64,000 nucleotides of DNA from an uncultured Bartonella sp. (lineage in GTDB: Bacteria > Pseudomonadota > Alphaproteobacteria > Rhizobiales > Rhizobiaceae): positions 248,001 through 312,000 of the forward strand of contig NZ_CALYPR010000001.1 of assembly GCF_945277285.1 (NCBI RefSeq). The letters are read 5' to 3'. Numbering within the stretch: position 1 is the stretch's first letter; each line of letters begins with the position of its first letter. The notes below the pieces were generated by a model. That model ran no database searches. It was not told the DNA's origin and worked only from the letters and a program-made list of their open reading frames with translations. Both the position numbers and the translations under genes were made by a program. This document shows positions 18,655 through 28,840 of this stretch, in pieces.

Positions 18655-19503
18655 TTAAAGCCCATAACGCTGCCACAAAGCCCGTTCTTCCACCGAATTT
18701 ATAATTCCGTCAACGGTGGCTGAAACAAAGCTGGCAGAAATTGCCGGACTCTTGCGCCCGAGCAAGCTCCTTGATGGAGAAATCAGACGCATCTTTGCCG
18801 TTTTGCCGAAACGTTGTTTTATAAGTGAACGTATGTCGGACAACTCATCAACCAACCCAAGTTCTTTTCCTTTTTTACCAGTCCAGAACATGCCGGTAAA
18901 AAGATTAGCATCATCGACAAGTTTGGAGCCTCGCCTTTCTTTGACGAGATTGATAAAAGTTTCATGAATTTCGAGTTGTAAGGCCTTTAAATGGTCGATA
19001 TCAGCCTTTTTTTCAGGCTGAAACGGATCTAGCGAAACCTTATTTTTGCCTGCTGTATAAACACGACGTTCAACACCGATTTTCTTTAAAAGTTCCGGAA
19101 AGCCGAACGAGGCAGAAACAACACCGATCGACCCGACAACAGACGAAGGATCAGCAAAAATTTCATCACCGGCACAGGCGATCATATAACCACCGGAAGC
19201 GGCCACGTCTTCGACAAACACCAGAACACGTTTATTCTTTTCCTCGGCAAGATCGCGGATACGCCGAAAAATCAGCCGCGATTGAACAGGTGAACCACCG
19301 GGCGAATTAATTGCAATAGCAACCGCAGGTGCTTCCTTGTCGGCAAAAGCCTTTTCCAGAGCATTGGCACATGAGCCGAGCGACAGGGTTTGACGCAATG
19401 GTGAAGAGGCATCCATAATCATCCCCTGCAAGCGGACAACCGGAATTTCAACGGCATTAGAGCGGAAACGACGAGGAATAAAACGCTTAAAAAATCCGGA
19501 CAA
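18655..19503 (-). CDS. S49 family serine peptidase (SppA/SohB-like)
   Basis: This 282-residue protein has the ClpP-like fold of S49 peptidases. AIAINSPGGSPVQS forms the oxyanion region, the catalytic Ser lies in VEDVAASGGYMIACAGDEIFA, and the likely catalytic Lys is in AGKNKVSLDPFQPEKK. Relatives degrade signal peptides or membrane-protein fragments. The start codon is TTG: the coding strand has AGGAG, 8 bases, then TTG followed by SGFFKRF. There is no evident N-terminal membrane span. It stands alone between the small membrane gene and the methyltransferase gene. Confidence 0.9.
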   Translation of the reverse strand: MSGFFKRFIPRRFRSNAVEIPVVRLQGMIMDASSPLRQTLSLGSCANALEKAFADKEAPAVAIAINSPGGSPVQSRLIFRRIRDLAEEKNKRVLVFVEDVAASGGYMIACAGDEIFADPSSVVGSIGVVSASFGFPELLKKIGVERRVYTAGKNKVSLDPFQPEKKADIDHLKALQLEIHETFINLVKERRGSKLVDDANLFTGMFWTGKKGKELGLVDELSDIRSLIKQRFGKTAKMRLISPSRSLLGRKSPAISASFVSATVDGIINSVEERALWQRYGL

Positions 19504-19597
19504 AGTTTAAACTCCTGACAAAAATAATCGGCATTTATGGTTCATAAAAAATGCACCATTGTCATTTAAGATGCAAACTGTAAAAAGCAAGAATTCG

Positions 19598-20392
19598 TTA
19601 AAATCTGTCCCAAATACTTTGCTTTCCATTATTAATTGCGTCAACAACAGCGGAAAACTGATGCAGATCAGTGTCATGGATATAAAGCGCAGGCATCAAT
19701 AAAACAGGCGCTTTGCTTGCCCGTTTTGCATGAATGAGAATACGTATCGCCGGACTATTTTTCCGCGAATGGACAGGAAAAAGCCTAATATCACCAAAAC
19801 GTCTATCGAGAGCTTTTAAAATTTCCCCCAATGATTGTGGCCGTGCAATCAAGCCGATAAAACCTGAAGGTTTTACAATAGCCGCAGCCGTACGAATCCA
19901 GTTTTCAAACATAAGCTCCGGCATCACGTGGGCCTCGGCTTTCAGCGCATCCGGCGTTTTGCGATCCGATGTGAAATTGAATGGTGGATTCATAATGGCA
20001 AAATCAAAACTATTATCATAAAGGCCTGATTCTTGCCGCTGTTTGCCGCGCAGAGTCACATCTGACTGAATGAGGTGCAAACGACTTGCAAGCGAAACAT
20101 TTTTTGAAAAAGTGATACTTTTTTTTGCAAAAGCAATCATTTCGGCCGAGCGTTCAACAAGAGTAACCTCAACCATTTTGCATCTTGCAGCGGTGGCTAG
20201 ACCCGCCGCACCGGCACCTGCACCAAGATCAACAACATGACCGCTGAAATCGCTCGGCACTAACCCAGCAAGCAGCATTGCATCCATGCCGGAACGATGC
20301 CCGCCACTTCGTGGCTGAATAAGATAAAATCCCCCGTGGTGGAACTCGTCTATTGTTTCATCACTAAAGTCGCTTTGAAATTTGCTATTCAT
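19598..20392 (-). CDS. tRNA1(Val) adenine-N6 methyltransferase-like
   Basis: This 264-residue class I SAM-dependent methyltransferase has the SAM-binding loop VVDLGAGAGAAGLATAARC and the N6-adenine catalytic motif NPPFNF (MNPPFNFTSDRKTPDA). GSIGLIARP-like sequence follows, typical of TrmN6/YfiC that methylates A37 of tRNA1(Val). The N-terminal GGFYLIQPRSGGHRSGMDAMLLA is also family-like. It overlaps the DUF2007 gene by 8 bases, a pair seen in other Rhizobiales. The exact tRNA target is inferred. Confidence 0.85.
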   Translation of the reverse strand: MNSKFQSDFSDETIDEFHHGGFYLIQPRSGGHRSGMDAMLLAGLVPSDFSGHVVDLGAGAGAAGLATAARCKMVEVTLVERSAEMIAFAKKSITFSKNVSLASRLHLIQSDVTLRGKQRQESGLYDNSFDFAIMNPPFNFTSDRKTPDALKAEAHVMPELMFENWIRTAAAIVKPSGFIGLIARPQSLGEILKALDRRFGDIRLFPVHSRKNSPAIRILIHAKRASKAPVLLMPALYIHDTDLHQFSAVVDAINNGKQSIWDRF

Positions 20393-20624
20393 GATATAAT
20401 TCGTCAGCCAGACCAGCCTCTATCAAAATCTGTTTGGCTTCTTTACTTCTTTTCTTCTCAACAATCAGGCGACATTGAATTGCCCCAAGAGATCCTTCTA
20501 CGATACTGGTGTTTTGATCTGTCAACAAATAAAATATTCCAGCCGATTTCATCAGACTTTCGGCGAAAGAAAGTAAAACCATATCGTTGGTGCGCATGAG
20601 TTCAATCATAAGACTATATTGCAT
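20385..20624 (-). CDS. DUF2007 domain protein
   Basis: This 79-residue protein consists of a single DUF2007 domain: IELMRTNDMVLLSFAESL, then SIVEGSLGAIQCRLIVEKK and EAGLADEL at the end. Members look like small PII-like or ferredoxin-fold proteins with no established role. The track start MQYSL has GGTGGAA in front; relatives usually begin at the Met five residues later (20609). It is immediately upstream of the TrmN6-like gene and overlaps it, so it is probably co-translated with it. It is divergent from ispB. Confidence 0.85.
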   Translation of the reverse strand: MQYSLMIELMRTNDMVLLSFAESLMKSAGIFYLLTDQNTSIVEGSLGAIQCRLIVEKKRSKEAKQILIEAGLADELYHE

Positions 20625-20781
20625 ATTTTATTCCACCGCGGCACCCGGTCGCAGGAGAAAATTGCATTTTTGCCAAAATATTTTTTGAAACCCACTATCT
20701 AAAATAATATCACGCTTGAGTTGAGTGGCCTGCTTCATTAAGGTACAGGCAAAATCACCGGATTTTTCAGGAGTATGGGCA

Positions 20782-21798
20782 TTGGTTGCTGAAAATAAAA
20801 CAAGTCAAAAGGCCAACAATCAGGCATCTATTAAGCCGCTTATTGATCTTACAAAAAGCGATATGGAAAAGGTCAACCAGCTTATCATTGCCATGGCAGG
20901 TTCGGATGTGGAAATGATTCCCGAAGTTTCCAAACATCTGATTTCTTCCGGTGGCAAAAGATTGCGACCAATGGTGACTTTGGCCTCTGCAAGACTATTT
21001 GGTTATCAGGGCCTAGGTCATATCAAACTGGCAACTGCGGTCGAATTTATGCATACCGCGACCTTACTCCATGACGATGTTGTCGATGATAGCGACATGC
21101 GACGCGGAAAATCGACGGCAAGAATGATTTGGGGAAATGAAGCGAGCGTTCTTGTCGGCGATTTTCTCTTAGGTCAAGCTTTCAAGATGATGGTCGACGT
21201 CAATTCAATGGATGCACTCTCCGTTTTGGCTAATGCTGCAGCAATTATTGCCGAAGGTGAGGTTATGCAACTAGCTGCTGCAAAACACCTGACGACAACT
21301 GAAAACGAATATCTTAAAGTGATTAATGCGAAAACGGCTGCTTTATTTTCTGCTGCTGCAGAAGTTGGGCCGATTGTTGCCGGATGTGGCGAAAAAGAGC
21401 GCCAAGCACTTCGCCATTATGGAACATCACTCGGCCTTGCCTTCCAGCTGGTTGACGATGCACTTGATTACGATGGAAATTCCGAAAAACTAGGGAAAAA
21501 CACCGGCGACGATTTTCGTGAAGGGAAAATTACCATGCCGGTTATCTTGTCATATATCCGCGGTGATGAAAAAGAAAAACTATTCTGGAAACAATCCCTT
21601 GAAGAAGGGAAAAACGACGATGAGGCCCTCGCCCATGCGTTGCAACTAATGAAAAAACACCACAGCCTTGAAGATACGATTAAAATCGCCCGAAATCACG
21701 GGAAAGAAGCTTTGGATGCACTGAAAGATTTGCAACCGAGTGATGAAAAGGCAGCGCTTTGTGAAGTTATCGAATTTTGTATTTCTCGTGTAAATTGA
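20782..21798 (+). CDS. ispB: Polyprenyl (octaprenyl/decaprenyl) diphosphate synthase
   Basis: This trans-prenyltransferase elongates isoprenyl diphosphate for the ubiquinone side chain. Both aspartate-rich motifs are present, LLHDDVVDDSDMRRG and LVDDALDYDG, together with GGKRLRPMVTLASARL. The track ORF begins at a GTG at 20725, but an AGGAG lies 8 bases before a TTG at 20782. That TTG opens into VAENKTSQKANN and gives 338 residues, the usual size. I prefer it; the family N-terminus is variable. It is probably the source of the prenyl donor for UbiA (chain length 8-10 not readable). Confidence 0.9.
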   Translation: MVAENKTSQKANNQASIKPLIDLTKSDMEKVNQLIIAMAGSDVEMIPEVSKHLISSGGKRLRPMVTLASARLFGYQGLGHIKLATAVEFMHTATLLHDDVVDDSDMRRGKSTARMIWGNEASVLVGDFLLGQAFKMMVDVNSMDALSVLANAAAIIAEGEVMQLAAAKHLTTTENEYLKVINAKTAALFSAAAEVGPIVAGCGEKERQALRHYGTSLGLAFQLVDDALDYDGNSEKLGKNTGDDFREGKITMPVILSYIRGDEKEKLFWKQSLEEGKNDDEALAHALQLMKKHHSLEDTIKIARNHGKEALDALKDLQPSDEKAALCEVIEFCISRVN

Positions 21799-21918
21799 GC
21801 TTCTATAAAAACGTTTTCATAAAAATGACTGGAAACAGATGATATTTTTAAACAAATTGGCTGGAGACAGTCTATAAAGGCGGCCAACCTACTTTAAATT
21901 CGAAAGAGGATCTTTTCT

Positions 21919-23667
21919 ATGCATGCCGCAAAAGTAACCCGCCTGATCGCGCTTTTGACTGCGGGCACAATGTTGATGACGGTATCAGCCTTTGCCAAAA
22001 AAGAAGAACCTATAAAAGCGGGGTCCTTTGCCGGCGCATATCTGGCTGGCCGCGTCGCTGCAAGTGATAATCAGCCAGACCTTGCCATTTCATATTTTAA
22101 ACAGGCACTTGACTTTGAACCTAACAATGTATCCATGCAACAGGATATGTTGCTTACCCTTTTGTCAGCCGGCAAGTTCAAGGATGCAGTCACACTGGCA
22201 AAACGCCTCAAAGAAAGTCCAGATGTCGAACGTTATGTCCGATTGACACTGGCTAGTGATGCACTGCTTAGAAAAAACTATAATACCGCCAAAAATGAAC
22301 TCAAATTTTCTGATCCCTCCGATATGGATGTCTTATCAACCGGCCTTATCGGGGCATGGGCGACATTCGGGCGCGGTAATACAACTGGTGCTATTGAAGA
22401 GGTGAAAAAACTTCTCGGGCCAGCATGGTATGATTTGTTCTTAAGTTATCATCTGGCTTTGATGAGTGATCTTGCCGGCCATAAGGATGACGCACAACGT
22501 TATTATAAACAAGCATTGCATGACCAGCAAGGTGGAGCCGCCGCACCTGATACTTACGAGCGCATCATCATATCATTTGCTTCTTTCAATTTGCGCAACA
22601 ACAAACGTGAGGAGGCACTGGCTACCTTGCGTGAAGGTGAAAAAATGCTGACGGGGCGAGATACATTAAAAAACATCCGCCAGCAGGTAGAAAATGGCAG
22701 TTCGCTCGACATGGTGGTGAAAACTCCACAAGAAGGTTCGGCTGAAGTACTTTATGACTTGGGAACAGCAATCAACCGTGGCGGGGCAGAAGCTTTTGCC
22801 CGCATTTTCTTGCAATTAGCCAACGCTCTTCACCCTCAAAACGATGCAACACTGTTCCAGCTTGCAGATATTTCTTCAAAACTTGAAGAAAATGATCGTG
22901 CAATTGATATTTATCAGGAAATACCTGTTAAATCACCCTATTACCGGGATGCTGAATTAAGACTTGCACTCATTCTGGCCGATGAAGGAAAAAGTGAAGA
23001 AGCAATCCGCCATCTTTCCGCTTTGGAAAAGGAATTTCCGGAAGATCAGCGTATTTCCATGGCAATGACCGGTGTTTATATGCAGGACAAAGCATATGGC
23101 AAAGCTGCCGAAGTTATGGATCGTGCAATTGCCCGCATTCCACATCTCGAAAAAGAAAACTGGTTAATGCTCTATCAACGTGGTATGGCCGAAGAACGGC
23201 TGAAAGAGTGGGACAAGGCCGAACCTGATTTTCGCAAAGCTCTCGAACTTTCCCCCGACCAGCCTCAAGTTCTGAATTATCTCGGTTATTCCCTCATTGA
23301 TCGTAATGAAAAACTCGATGAAGCTTTGAATATGGTCAAAAGAGCCGCCGAATTGCGCGCACAGGATGGCTATATCGTCGATTCTCTTGGTTGGGCCTAT
23401 TATAAGCTTGGCCGTTATGATGAAGCCGTCAAAACATTGGAAAATGCGATAAAATTGCGCCCCGAAGATCCGACAATCAATGATCATCTGGGTGATGCTT
23501 ATTGGCAAGTTGGTCGGAAACTTGAAGCGACATTCCAGTGGAACCATGCAATTGCCGGCAAACCAGAGCCAGAAGAACTTGCAAAAATTCAAGAAAAGTT
23601 GAAATCGGGTTTAAAAACCGAAACAGCGGAAAAATCGGAAAATAAATCTGAAACTATAAAGCAATAA
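21919..23667 (+). CDS. Secreted TPR-repeat protein
   Basis: This 582-residue protein has a signal peptide (LIALLTAGTMLMTVSAFA) followed by tetratricopeptide repeats along most of its length. Clear units include YFKQALDFEPNNVS, ALELSPDQPQVLNYLGYSL and TLENAIKLRPEDPTINDHLGDAYW. The tail is a charged Lys/Glu-rich segment. It is probably periplasmic or attached to the outer membrane, acting as a protein-interaction scaffold. It lies between ispB and glyQ, an order recalled from other Rhizobiales. An AAGAGGATC precedes the ATG. No client can be named. Confidence 0.85.
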   Translation: MHAAKVTRLIALLTAGTMLMTVSAFAKKEEPIKAGSFAGAYLAGRVAASDNQPDLAISYFKQALDFEPNNVSMQQDMLLTLLSAGKFKDAVTLAKRLKESPDVERYVRLTLASDALLRKNYNTAKNELKFSDPSDMDVLSTGLIGAWATFGRGNTTGAIEEVKKLLGPAWYDLFLSYHLALMSDLAGHKDDAQRYYKQALHDQQGGAAAPDTYERIIISFASFNLRNNKREEALATLREGEKMLTGRDTLKNIRQQVENGSSLDMVVKTPQEGSAEVLYDLGTAINRGGAEAFARIFLQLANALHPQNDATLFQLADISSKLEENDRAIDIYQEIPVKSPYYRDAELRLALILADEGKSEEAIRHLSALEKEFPEDQRISMAMTGVYMQDKAYGKAAEVMDRAIARIPHLEKENWLMLYQRGMAEERLKEWDKAEPDFRKALELSPDQPQVLNYLGYSLIDRNEKLDEALNMVKRAAELRAQDGYIVDSLGWAYYKLGRYDEAVKTLENAIKLRPEDPTINDHLGDAYWQVGRKLEATFQWNHAIAGKPEPEELAKIQEKLKSGLKTETAEKSENKSETIKQ

Positions 23668-23803
23668 AACACCATGTGGTCAGGGATAACAGTTTTGACC
23701 TAGCTCATCCCTTGACCATAGAGGCACGAAAGAATAGACAACTTTTTATGCCGGTTTTTCTGTTCCCGGTTGTTCTTTTTATCAACCTTAAAAGGGTAAT
23801 ATT

Positions 23804-24748
23804 GTGAACCTGCCCGAATATCTTGATCCGAAACGCTCTTTTCAGGGGCTTATCCTGACTTTGCAAAATTATTGGGCGCAATATGGTTGCGCCATTTTGC
23901 AACCTTATGACATGGAAGTGGGAGCTGGGACATTCCACCCCGCAACAACGCTACGTGCACTAGGGCCACGTGCATGGAAAGCTGCCTATGTGCAGCCGTC
24001 GCGCCGCCCCACCGATGGTCGTTATGGTGAAAATCCCAACCGTTTGCAGCATTATTACCAATTTCAGGTGTTGCTCAAACCGTCTCCGGATAATTTGCAA
24101 GATCTTTATCTGGGATCGTTGCGGGCAATTGGACTTGATACCAACCTTCATGATGTCCGCTTTGTCGAGGATGATTGGGAAAGCCCGACATTGGGAGCAT
24201 GGGGGCTTGGCTGGGAATGCTGGTGCGATGGCATGGAAGTGTCGCAATTTACCTATTTCCAGCAGATTTGCGGTATTGAATGTTCGCCGGTGTCCGGAGA
24301 ACTCACTTATGGGCTGGAGCGGCTTGCCATGTATATTCAGGGCGTTGACAATGTTTACGACCTGAACTTCAACGGTCGTGACGGCAATGACAAGATCAGT
24401 TATGGCAACATTTTCTTGCAAGCCGAACAGGAATATTCACGTTTTAACTTTGAATTTGCCGATACCGAGCTTTTGCACCGCCATTTCATTGATGCCGAAC
24501 GAGAGTGTGCCGCTATTCTGGAGGCCGGTAAACCACATGAAAAAGGCGGGCTGCATCTTTGTGTCATGCCAGCCTATGACCAGTGTATAAAAGCAAGTCA
24601 TGTTTTCAATCTTTTACAGGCACGCGGCGTTATTTCGGTCACCGAGAGACAAAGCTATATTTTAAGGGTTAGAGAACTTGCCCGTCGTTGTGGCGAAGCT
24701 TTTCTGTTAACGGATGCCGGTGGCGCAAATTATAAAGGAGAAGCCTGA
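23804..24748 (+). CDS. glyQ: Glycyl-tRNA synthetase alpha subunit
   Basis: GlyQ is the catalytic class II aminoacyl-tRNA synthetase subunit of the bacterial alpha2beta2 glycyl-tRNA synthetase. It starts at GTG with AAGGG 8 bases upstream and reads [20 protein letters not shown], then [36 protein letters not shown] and WEVWCDGMEV-like motifs. The 314-residue length is normal. The stop TGA shares a base with the glyS ATG (TGATG), so synthesis of the two subunits is coupled. Confidence 0.97.
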   Translation: MNLPEYLDPKRSFQGLILTLQNYWAQYGCAILQPYDMEVGAGTFHPATTLRALGPRAWKAAYVQPSRRPTDGRYGENPNRLQHYYQFQVLLKPSPDNLQDLYLGSLRAIGLDTNLHDVRFVEDDWESPTLGAWGLGWECWCDGMEVSQFTYFQQICGIECSPVSGELTYGLERLAMYIQGVDNVYDLNFNGRDGNDKISYGNIFLQAEQEYSRFNFEFADTELLHRHFIDAERECAAILEAGKPHEKGGLHLCVMPAYDQCIKASHVFNLLQARGVISVTERQSYILRVRELARRCGEAFLLTDAGGANYKGEA

Positions 24749-27042
24749 TGCCTGACCTTCTTCTGGAACTTTTTAGTGAAGAAATTCCAGCCCGTATGCA
24801 GCGTAAAGCCGCGGCGGATCTGAAAAAACTTGTCACCAACGGGCTTGTTGACAATGGTCTTATTTATGAGGCAGCGCGGGAATATTGGACACCGCGCCGG
24901 CTTACTCTTGATATAAGGGGGCTTAGCGCGCGCTCGAAAGATGTCCATGAAGAGCGCAAAGGTCCAAACACCAAAGCTCCCGAACAGGCTATTAACGGAT
25001 TTTTGCGTTCAGCTGGTCTTACCGACATAAGTCAAGCAGAAATCAGGAGCGATCCCAAAAAAGGCGATTTTTATGTTGCCAAAATTACCAAAAAAGGACG
25101 CTGTGCCGAAGAAATTATTGCGGAAATCATGCCTGACATTATTCGCAATTTTCCTTGGCCAAAATCAATGCGATGGGGCAGTCAATCAATAGATCAGAAT
25201 GCGCTGCGCTGGGTACGTCCACTCAAAAACATTCTTTGCGTTTTTGGGCCGGAAAACGATGAAACCCAAGTGGTTCACTTTGAAGTCAGTGGCCTGAAAA
25301 GCAATAATATAACCTATGGGCACCGTTTTTTAAGTGACGGCAAGGCCATAGAAGTGCGCCGCTTTGAAGATTATGTCACCAAGCTTGAAAACCAAAAGGT
25401 CATCCTTGATGGCAATCGCCGCAAGGAAATCATTTTGGCAGATGCTAAAAATCTGTGTTTTGCTAAAGGTCTTGATCTTGTTGAAGATGATGCACTTGCC
25501 GAAGAAGTATCAAATCTCGTGGAATGGCCCGTCGTGCTGATGGGTGAATTTGAAGAGAGCTTTCTTCAAATTCCCGCTGAAATTATCCAACTGACAATCC
25601 GCATCAACCAGAAGTGTTTTGTTACCCGCAAACAGGGTGAAGAGAACAAATTATCTAATTACTTCGTTCTTGTTTCCAATATTGTTGCACCTGATGGCGG
25701 CAAGGAGATAGCGCGCGGCAATGCAAAAGTGGTGCGGGCACGTTTGTCTGACGCACTCTATTTCTGGCATACTGACCAGCATAATTTGCCCGATCTTGCC
25801 GAACTTTCACTATCGGCAGAAAAATTCGGTCTTAATCTCAAAAAACCGCTTGATCAGCGAATGGCTCGCCTTGATCATTTGAACGTCACCTTCCATGCCA
25901 AACTTGGTACGCAAGGTGCACGGGTTGAACGTACTGCTGCACTTGCGACTATCATTGCGCCGTTGGTCGGGGCTGAACCCCGCTTGGCCCACCGCGCGGC
26001 CGTACTTGCCAAGGCTGATCTTCAAACAGAGGCTGTCGGAGAATTTCCAGAGCTTCAGGGCGTTATGGGACATAAATATGCCCTTCTTCAGGGGGAAGAC
26101 CCACAAGTAGCCCAGGCAATTGAAGATCATTACAAGCCACAAGGCCCGACAGACCGTATACCAAGAGAACCGGTATCAATTGCCGTGGCTCTTGCCGACA
26201 AAATCGACACATTGGTGGGATTTTGGCTCATCGACGAAAAACCGACAGGTTCAAAAGACCCGTTTGCGCTGCGGCGCGCGTGTCTCGGCATTATACGACT
26301 TCTTCTCGCGCGTGATTGGACAATTCACCTTATTCCTATTTTCAGACAGGCAATTGGTCTTCTTGCGCGCCATACGGTGGAACGTGCTCTGAACCTATAC
26401 GAAGATGAACTGCGCCATGAAAAAGCCCGAGAAACCGACGGTGCAGAAGATGTCGACAATGCACTTTCCATGGAAGAGAAAAAACTCGAAACGGAAATCG
26501 CTGATAAGACCGATCCTGTCATTGCCGACCTTCTTTCTTTCTTCCATGACCGATTGAAAGTCTACCTAAAAGATGAAGGTGCTCGCCATGATGCGATAGA
26601 TGCAGTGATGACTGCCAATGCTGATGATTTGTTACAGGTTGCCCGTCGCGTTGAAGCATTGATTTCCTTTATCAATACCGATGACGGACAGAACCTCGCT
26701 GCCGGTTCTAAACGTGCATTCAATATTCTTGATGCAGAGGTCAAGAAGAAAACTCCGATTGCGGAACATGTCGACCCACAACTTTTCATCGAACCTGAAG
26801 AGAAGTTACTTTTCAATGCAATTGTCGATGCAGAAGATAAAGCCAAGATGCATATTGCTTCCGATGATTTTTCTGGTGCTTTAATTATCTTGGCCGGCCT
26901 GCGTAAACCCGTTGATGCATTTTTTGAAAAGGTGCTTGTCAATGACGATAATAAAGCTGTCAGAGCTAACCGGTTGGCACTTCTCCGCCGCATTCCGGCG
27001 GTGATTGGCGAAGTAGCCGATTTTTCGAAACTTGCGGTATAA
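24748..27042 (+). CDS. glyS: Glycyl-tRNA synthetase beta subunit
   Basis: The beta subunit binds tRNA-Gly and partners GlyQ. It opens [18 protein letters not shown], the standard GlyS N-terminus. It then shows WPKSMRWGS, an HD-like region around [12 protein letters not shown] and [18 protein letters not shown], and [24 protein letters not shown]-terminal DALR-like anticodon region follows. At 764 residues it is longer than the E. coli protein but like alphaproteobacterial ones, which carry an acidic insertion around residues 550-590 ([18 protein letters not shown]). A strong hairpin terminator follows the stop. Confidence 0.97.
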   Translation: MPDLLLELFSEEIPARMQRKAAADLKKLVTNGLVDNGLIYEAAREYWTPRRLTLDIRGLSARSKDVHEERKGPNTKAPEQAINGFLRSAGLTDISQAEIRSDPKKGDFYVAKITKKGRCAEEIIAEIMPDIIRNFPWPKSMRWGSQSIDQNALRWVRPLKNILCVFGPENDETQVVHFEVSGLKSNNITYGHRFLSDGKAIEVRRFEDYVTKLENQKVILDGNRRKEIILADAKNLCFAKGLDLVEDDALAEEVSNLVEWPVVLMGEFEESFLQIPAEIIQLTIRINQKCFVTRKQGEENKLSNYFVLVSNIVAPDGGKEIARGNAKVVRARLSDALYFWHTDQHNLPDLAELSLSAEKFGLNLKKPLDQRMARLDHLNVTFHAKLGTQGARVERTAALATIIAPLVGAEPRLAHRAAVLAKADLQTEAVGEFPELQGVMGHKYALLQGEDPQVAQAIEDHYKPQGPTDRIPREPVSIAVALADKIDTLVGFWLIDEKPTGSKDPFALRRACLGIIRLLLARDWTIHLIPIFRQAIGLLARHTVERALNLYEDELRHEKARETDGAEDVDNALSMEEKKLETEIADKTDPVIADLLSFFHDRLKVYLKDEGARHDAIDAVMTANADDLLQVARRVEALISFINTDDGQNLAAGSKRAFNILDAEVKKKTPIAEHVDPQLFIEPEEKLLFNAIVDAEDKAKMHIASDDFSGALIILAGLRKPVDAFFEKVLVNDDNKAVRANRLALLRRIPAVIGEVADFSKLAV

Positions 27043-27093
27043 ATTATCACATAAGGACGGTTGATTGAGGTTTGTAATGGGCTTGCCGTTATC

Positions 27094-27116
27094 CCCACGG
27101 GCGTTGCCCCCGTGGG
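27094..27116 (+). terminator. Terminator after glyS
   Basis: CCCACGGG (27094-27101) pairs with CCCGTGGG (27109-27116) across a 7-base loop, about 50 bases after the glyS stop. It is followed by a T-rich tract (TTGCTTGCTTTTGCTTTTT). This is a good intrinsic terminator for the glyQS transcript. Confidence 0.8.
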
Positions 27117-27217
27117 TTGCTTGCTTTTGCTTTTTGCCCTTAAACTGCCATAAATGGCGTTATAGAAAAATATGCTGCTGGTGATTGTGATTTTTCTTCC
27201 CCGCAGCGGAGAATGAA

Positions 27218-28129
27218 ATGATTGTCCGTAAACGGCCGGGATTCTTTCGGCTTTTTTTTGTATTGCATGGCTCTATTCTGCCGACAATTGCCCCACAATT
27301 GCTAGCAATTCTTGTACTTTCCGCGGCGTTGGTGGTCGCCCACCATTTTTATCCGCGTGTCATCCCCACTTATAATAATGGAACAGCCTTCACAATGCTC
27401 GGCATTGCCCTGTCGATCTTTTTGGGCTTTCGCAACAATGCCTGTTATGATCGTTGGTGGGAAGGAAGGAAAGTATGGGGAAAAATCATTTCTGCCTCGC
27501 GTGATTTGATCCGCCAGACATCTGTTTTGACCGAACACGATGCTGATCGTAAAACCATATTGGAACTTACTTCAGCGTTTTCTCATAGCCTTGTTGATCA
27601 TTTAAGGGGGACAACATCTCTTCCCTCTCTGATTTCAGACTATCCTGAAGAATTTGTCAAAGCCTATCAAACCTGTCACAATAAGCCTTCTTTTATTTTA
27701 AACCATATCGCCGAGTGTCTTGCTGTTTTGCACCAGCAAGGAACTGTAAGCGACATTCAATATAAGATGTTCGATAAAAGCCTAATCGAACTCAATGAAA
27801 ATCAGACATCGTGCGAAAGATTAAACAATACACGCGTTCCTTTTGCTTATACGCTTCTCCTCCACCGCACGGCTTACATATTCTGTTTTCTTATTCCCTT
27901 CGGGTTTACGGACATTTTGGGATGGTGGACACCGGTTGCAAGTCTTCTTGTTGCCTATACACTTTTCGGCCTTGATGCTTTGAGCGACGAAATGGAAAGA
28001 CCTTTCGGCACGCTCGACAACGCCTTGCCGATTTATTCCTTGGCAACAACGATTGACCGTGATGTTTGCGCAGCTATAAACCGTCCTCTTCCTGCACCGA
28101 TCGAAGTTGTCAATTTTATATTAAGATAA
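27218..28129 (+). CDS. Bestrophin-like membrane channel (YneE family)
   Basis: This 303-residue membrane protein begins with a hydrophobic segment and the family pattern IALSIFLGFRNNACYDRWWEGRKVWG, the conserved bestrophin/UPF0187 core. Two C-terminal membrane segments (IFCFLIPFGFTDILGWWTPVASLLVAYTLFGLDALSDEMERPFG) follow, with the conserved acidic DEMERPFG motif. Bacterial relatives form pentameric ion channels in the inner membrane, with cation or anion selectivity varying by member. It stands alone after the glyQS terminator. Confidence 0.9.
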   Translation: MIVRKRPGFFRLFFVLHGSILPTIAPQLLAILVLSAALVVAHHFYPRVIPTYNNGTAFTMLGIALSIFLGFRNNACYDRWWEGRKVWGKIISASRDLIRQTSVLTEHDADRKTILELTSAFSHSLVDHLRGTTSLPSLISDYPEEFVKAYQTCHNKPSFILNHIAECLAVLHQQGTVSDIQYKMFDKSLIELNENQTSCERLNNTRVPFAYTLLLHRTAYIFCFLIPFGFTDILGWWTPVASLLVAYTLFGLDALSDEMERPFGTLDNALPIYSLATTIDRDVCAAINRPLPAPIEVVNFILR

Positions 28130-28338
28130 CAATGAATTACTATAAAAAAGCAATGTGTGCCTGAAAAATGACATGGCTATCAACGATGCCGCACATCTTC
28201 CGGCAAATCCGCTGTCAGTTATATGGAATTTCAGCACAAACGCCGCTATTGTTACTAATTTCAATAATGAACGATCAAGCCTATAGCTGCGTTTTTGTCC
28301 AACAATTTTTCCCTCAAAACTCAAATTTGAAGCGTTTT

Positions 28339-28599
28339 CTAATCAGCCTTTTGTTTTTTTGCTGCCTTGAATGTCGCTTTGGCACGACCATTTTCTTCAA
28401 TTTTCGAGGCACTTTTCACCTTCGATGGCTTATGTTTTTCTCCATCATCGATACGTTCCAACGTATCTTTGCGGAAAATAGCAGTTTTCAAGTGTTCATC
28501 CTTGAACCATACACAAGAGATCTTGCTATTATTGACTTTATCAACGGTCATTTTCGGACCGCCAGATTTTAACCGAACGATATTGCCAACTTTAAACAT
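28339..28599 (-). CDS. YodC-like (DUF2158) small protein
   Basis: This 86-residue soluble protein begins MFKVGNIVRLKSGGPKMTVD, the hallmark of YodC/DUF2158 proteins. SCVWFKDEHLKTAIFRKDTL follows, then a lysine-rich tail (KVKSASKIEEN ... KAAKKQKAD). The track ORF starts 7 codons earlier, but AAAGGAT sits just ahead of the internal ATG at 28599, which matches the family start. It is probably a nucleic-acid or protein-binding SH3-like domain. Function is unknown. Confidence 0.83.
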   Translation of the reverse strand: MFKVGNIVRLKSGGPKMTVDKVNNSKISCVWFKDEHLKTAIFRKDTLERIDDGEKHKPSKVKSASKIEENGRAKATFKAAKKQKAD

Positions 28600-28791
28600 T
28601 TTATATCCTTTTAAACGCATTTGGTCTGACCGATAACACCAGCCCGTTACGCTCTAACCTAATAATTTTATATAGGTGCAGAGATAATACTATTTTAGGC
28701 TAAAAGTATTGTGCTTGTCTATGAGACAAACAATAATTTAATTTATTAAGCCCCCCAGCGCCCAATACATGAAAAAACAAACATTCAGTGT

Positions 28792-28819
28792 AAAAAAACC
28801 ACGCCTAAAGCGTGGCCTT
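28792..28819 (-). terminator. Terminator of the atp F0 operon
   Basis: On the coding strand CCACGC-TTTAG-GCGTGG is followed by seven T residues, a textbook intrinsic terminator. It lies about 25 bases after the atpF stop and ends the atpI-B-E-F'-F transcript. Confidence 0.88.
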
Positions 28820-28840
28820 TTAATTTTGATTTCTTTATGC

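Noticed and set aside
23675-23725. Imperfect hairpin TGGTCAGGGAT / ATCCCTTGACCA before glyQ
   Set aside because: It contains a bulge and no T-run, and there is no T-box pattern (not expected in this group). It could end the TPR transcript, but the support is too weak to list.
26562-27098. 178-residue minus-strand ORF opposite glyS
   Set aside because: Shadow of the glyS C-terminal region; serine/alanine-rich with no domain.
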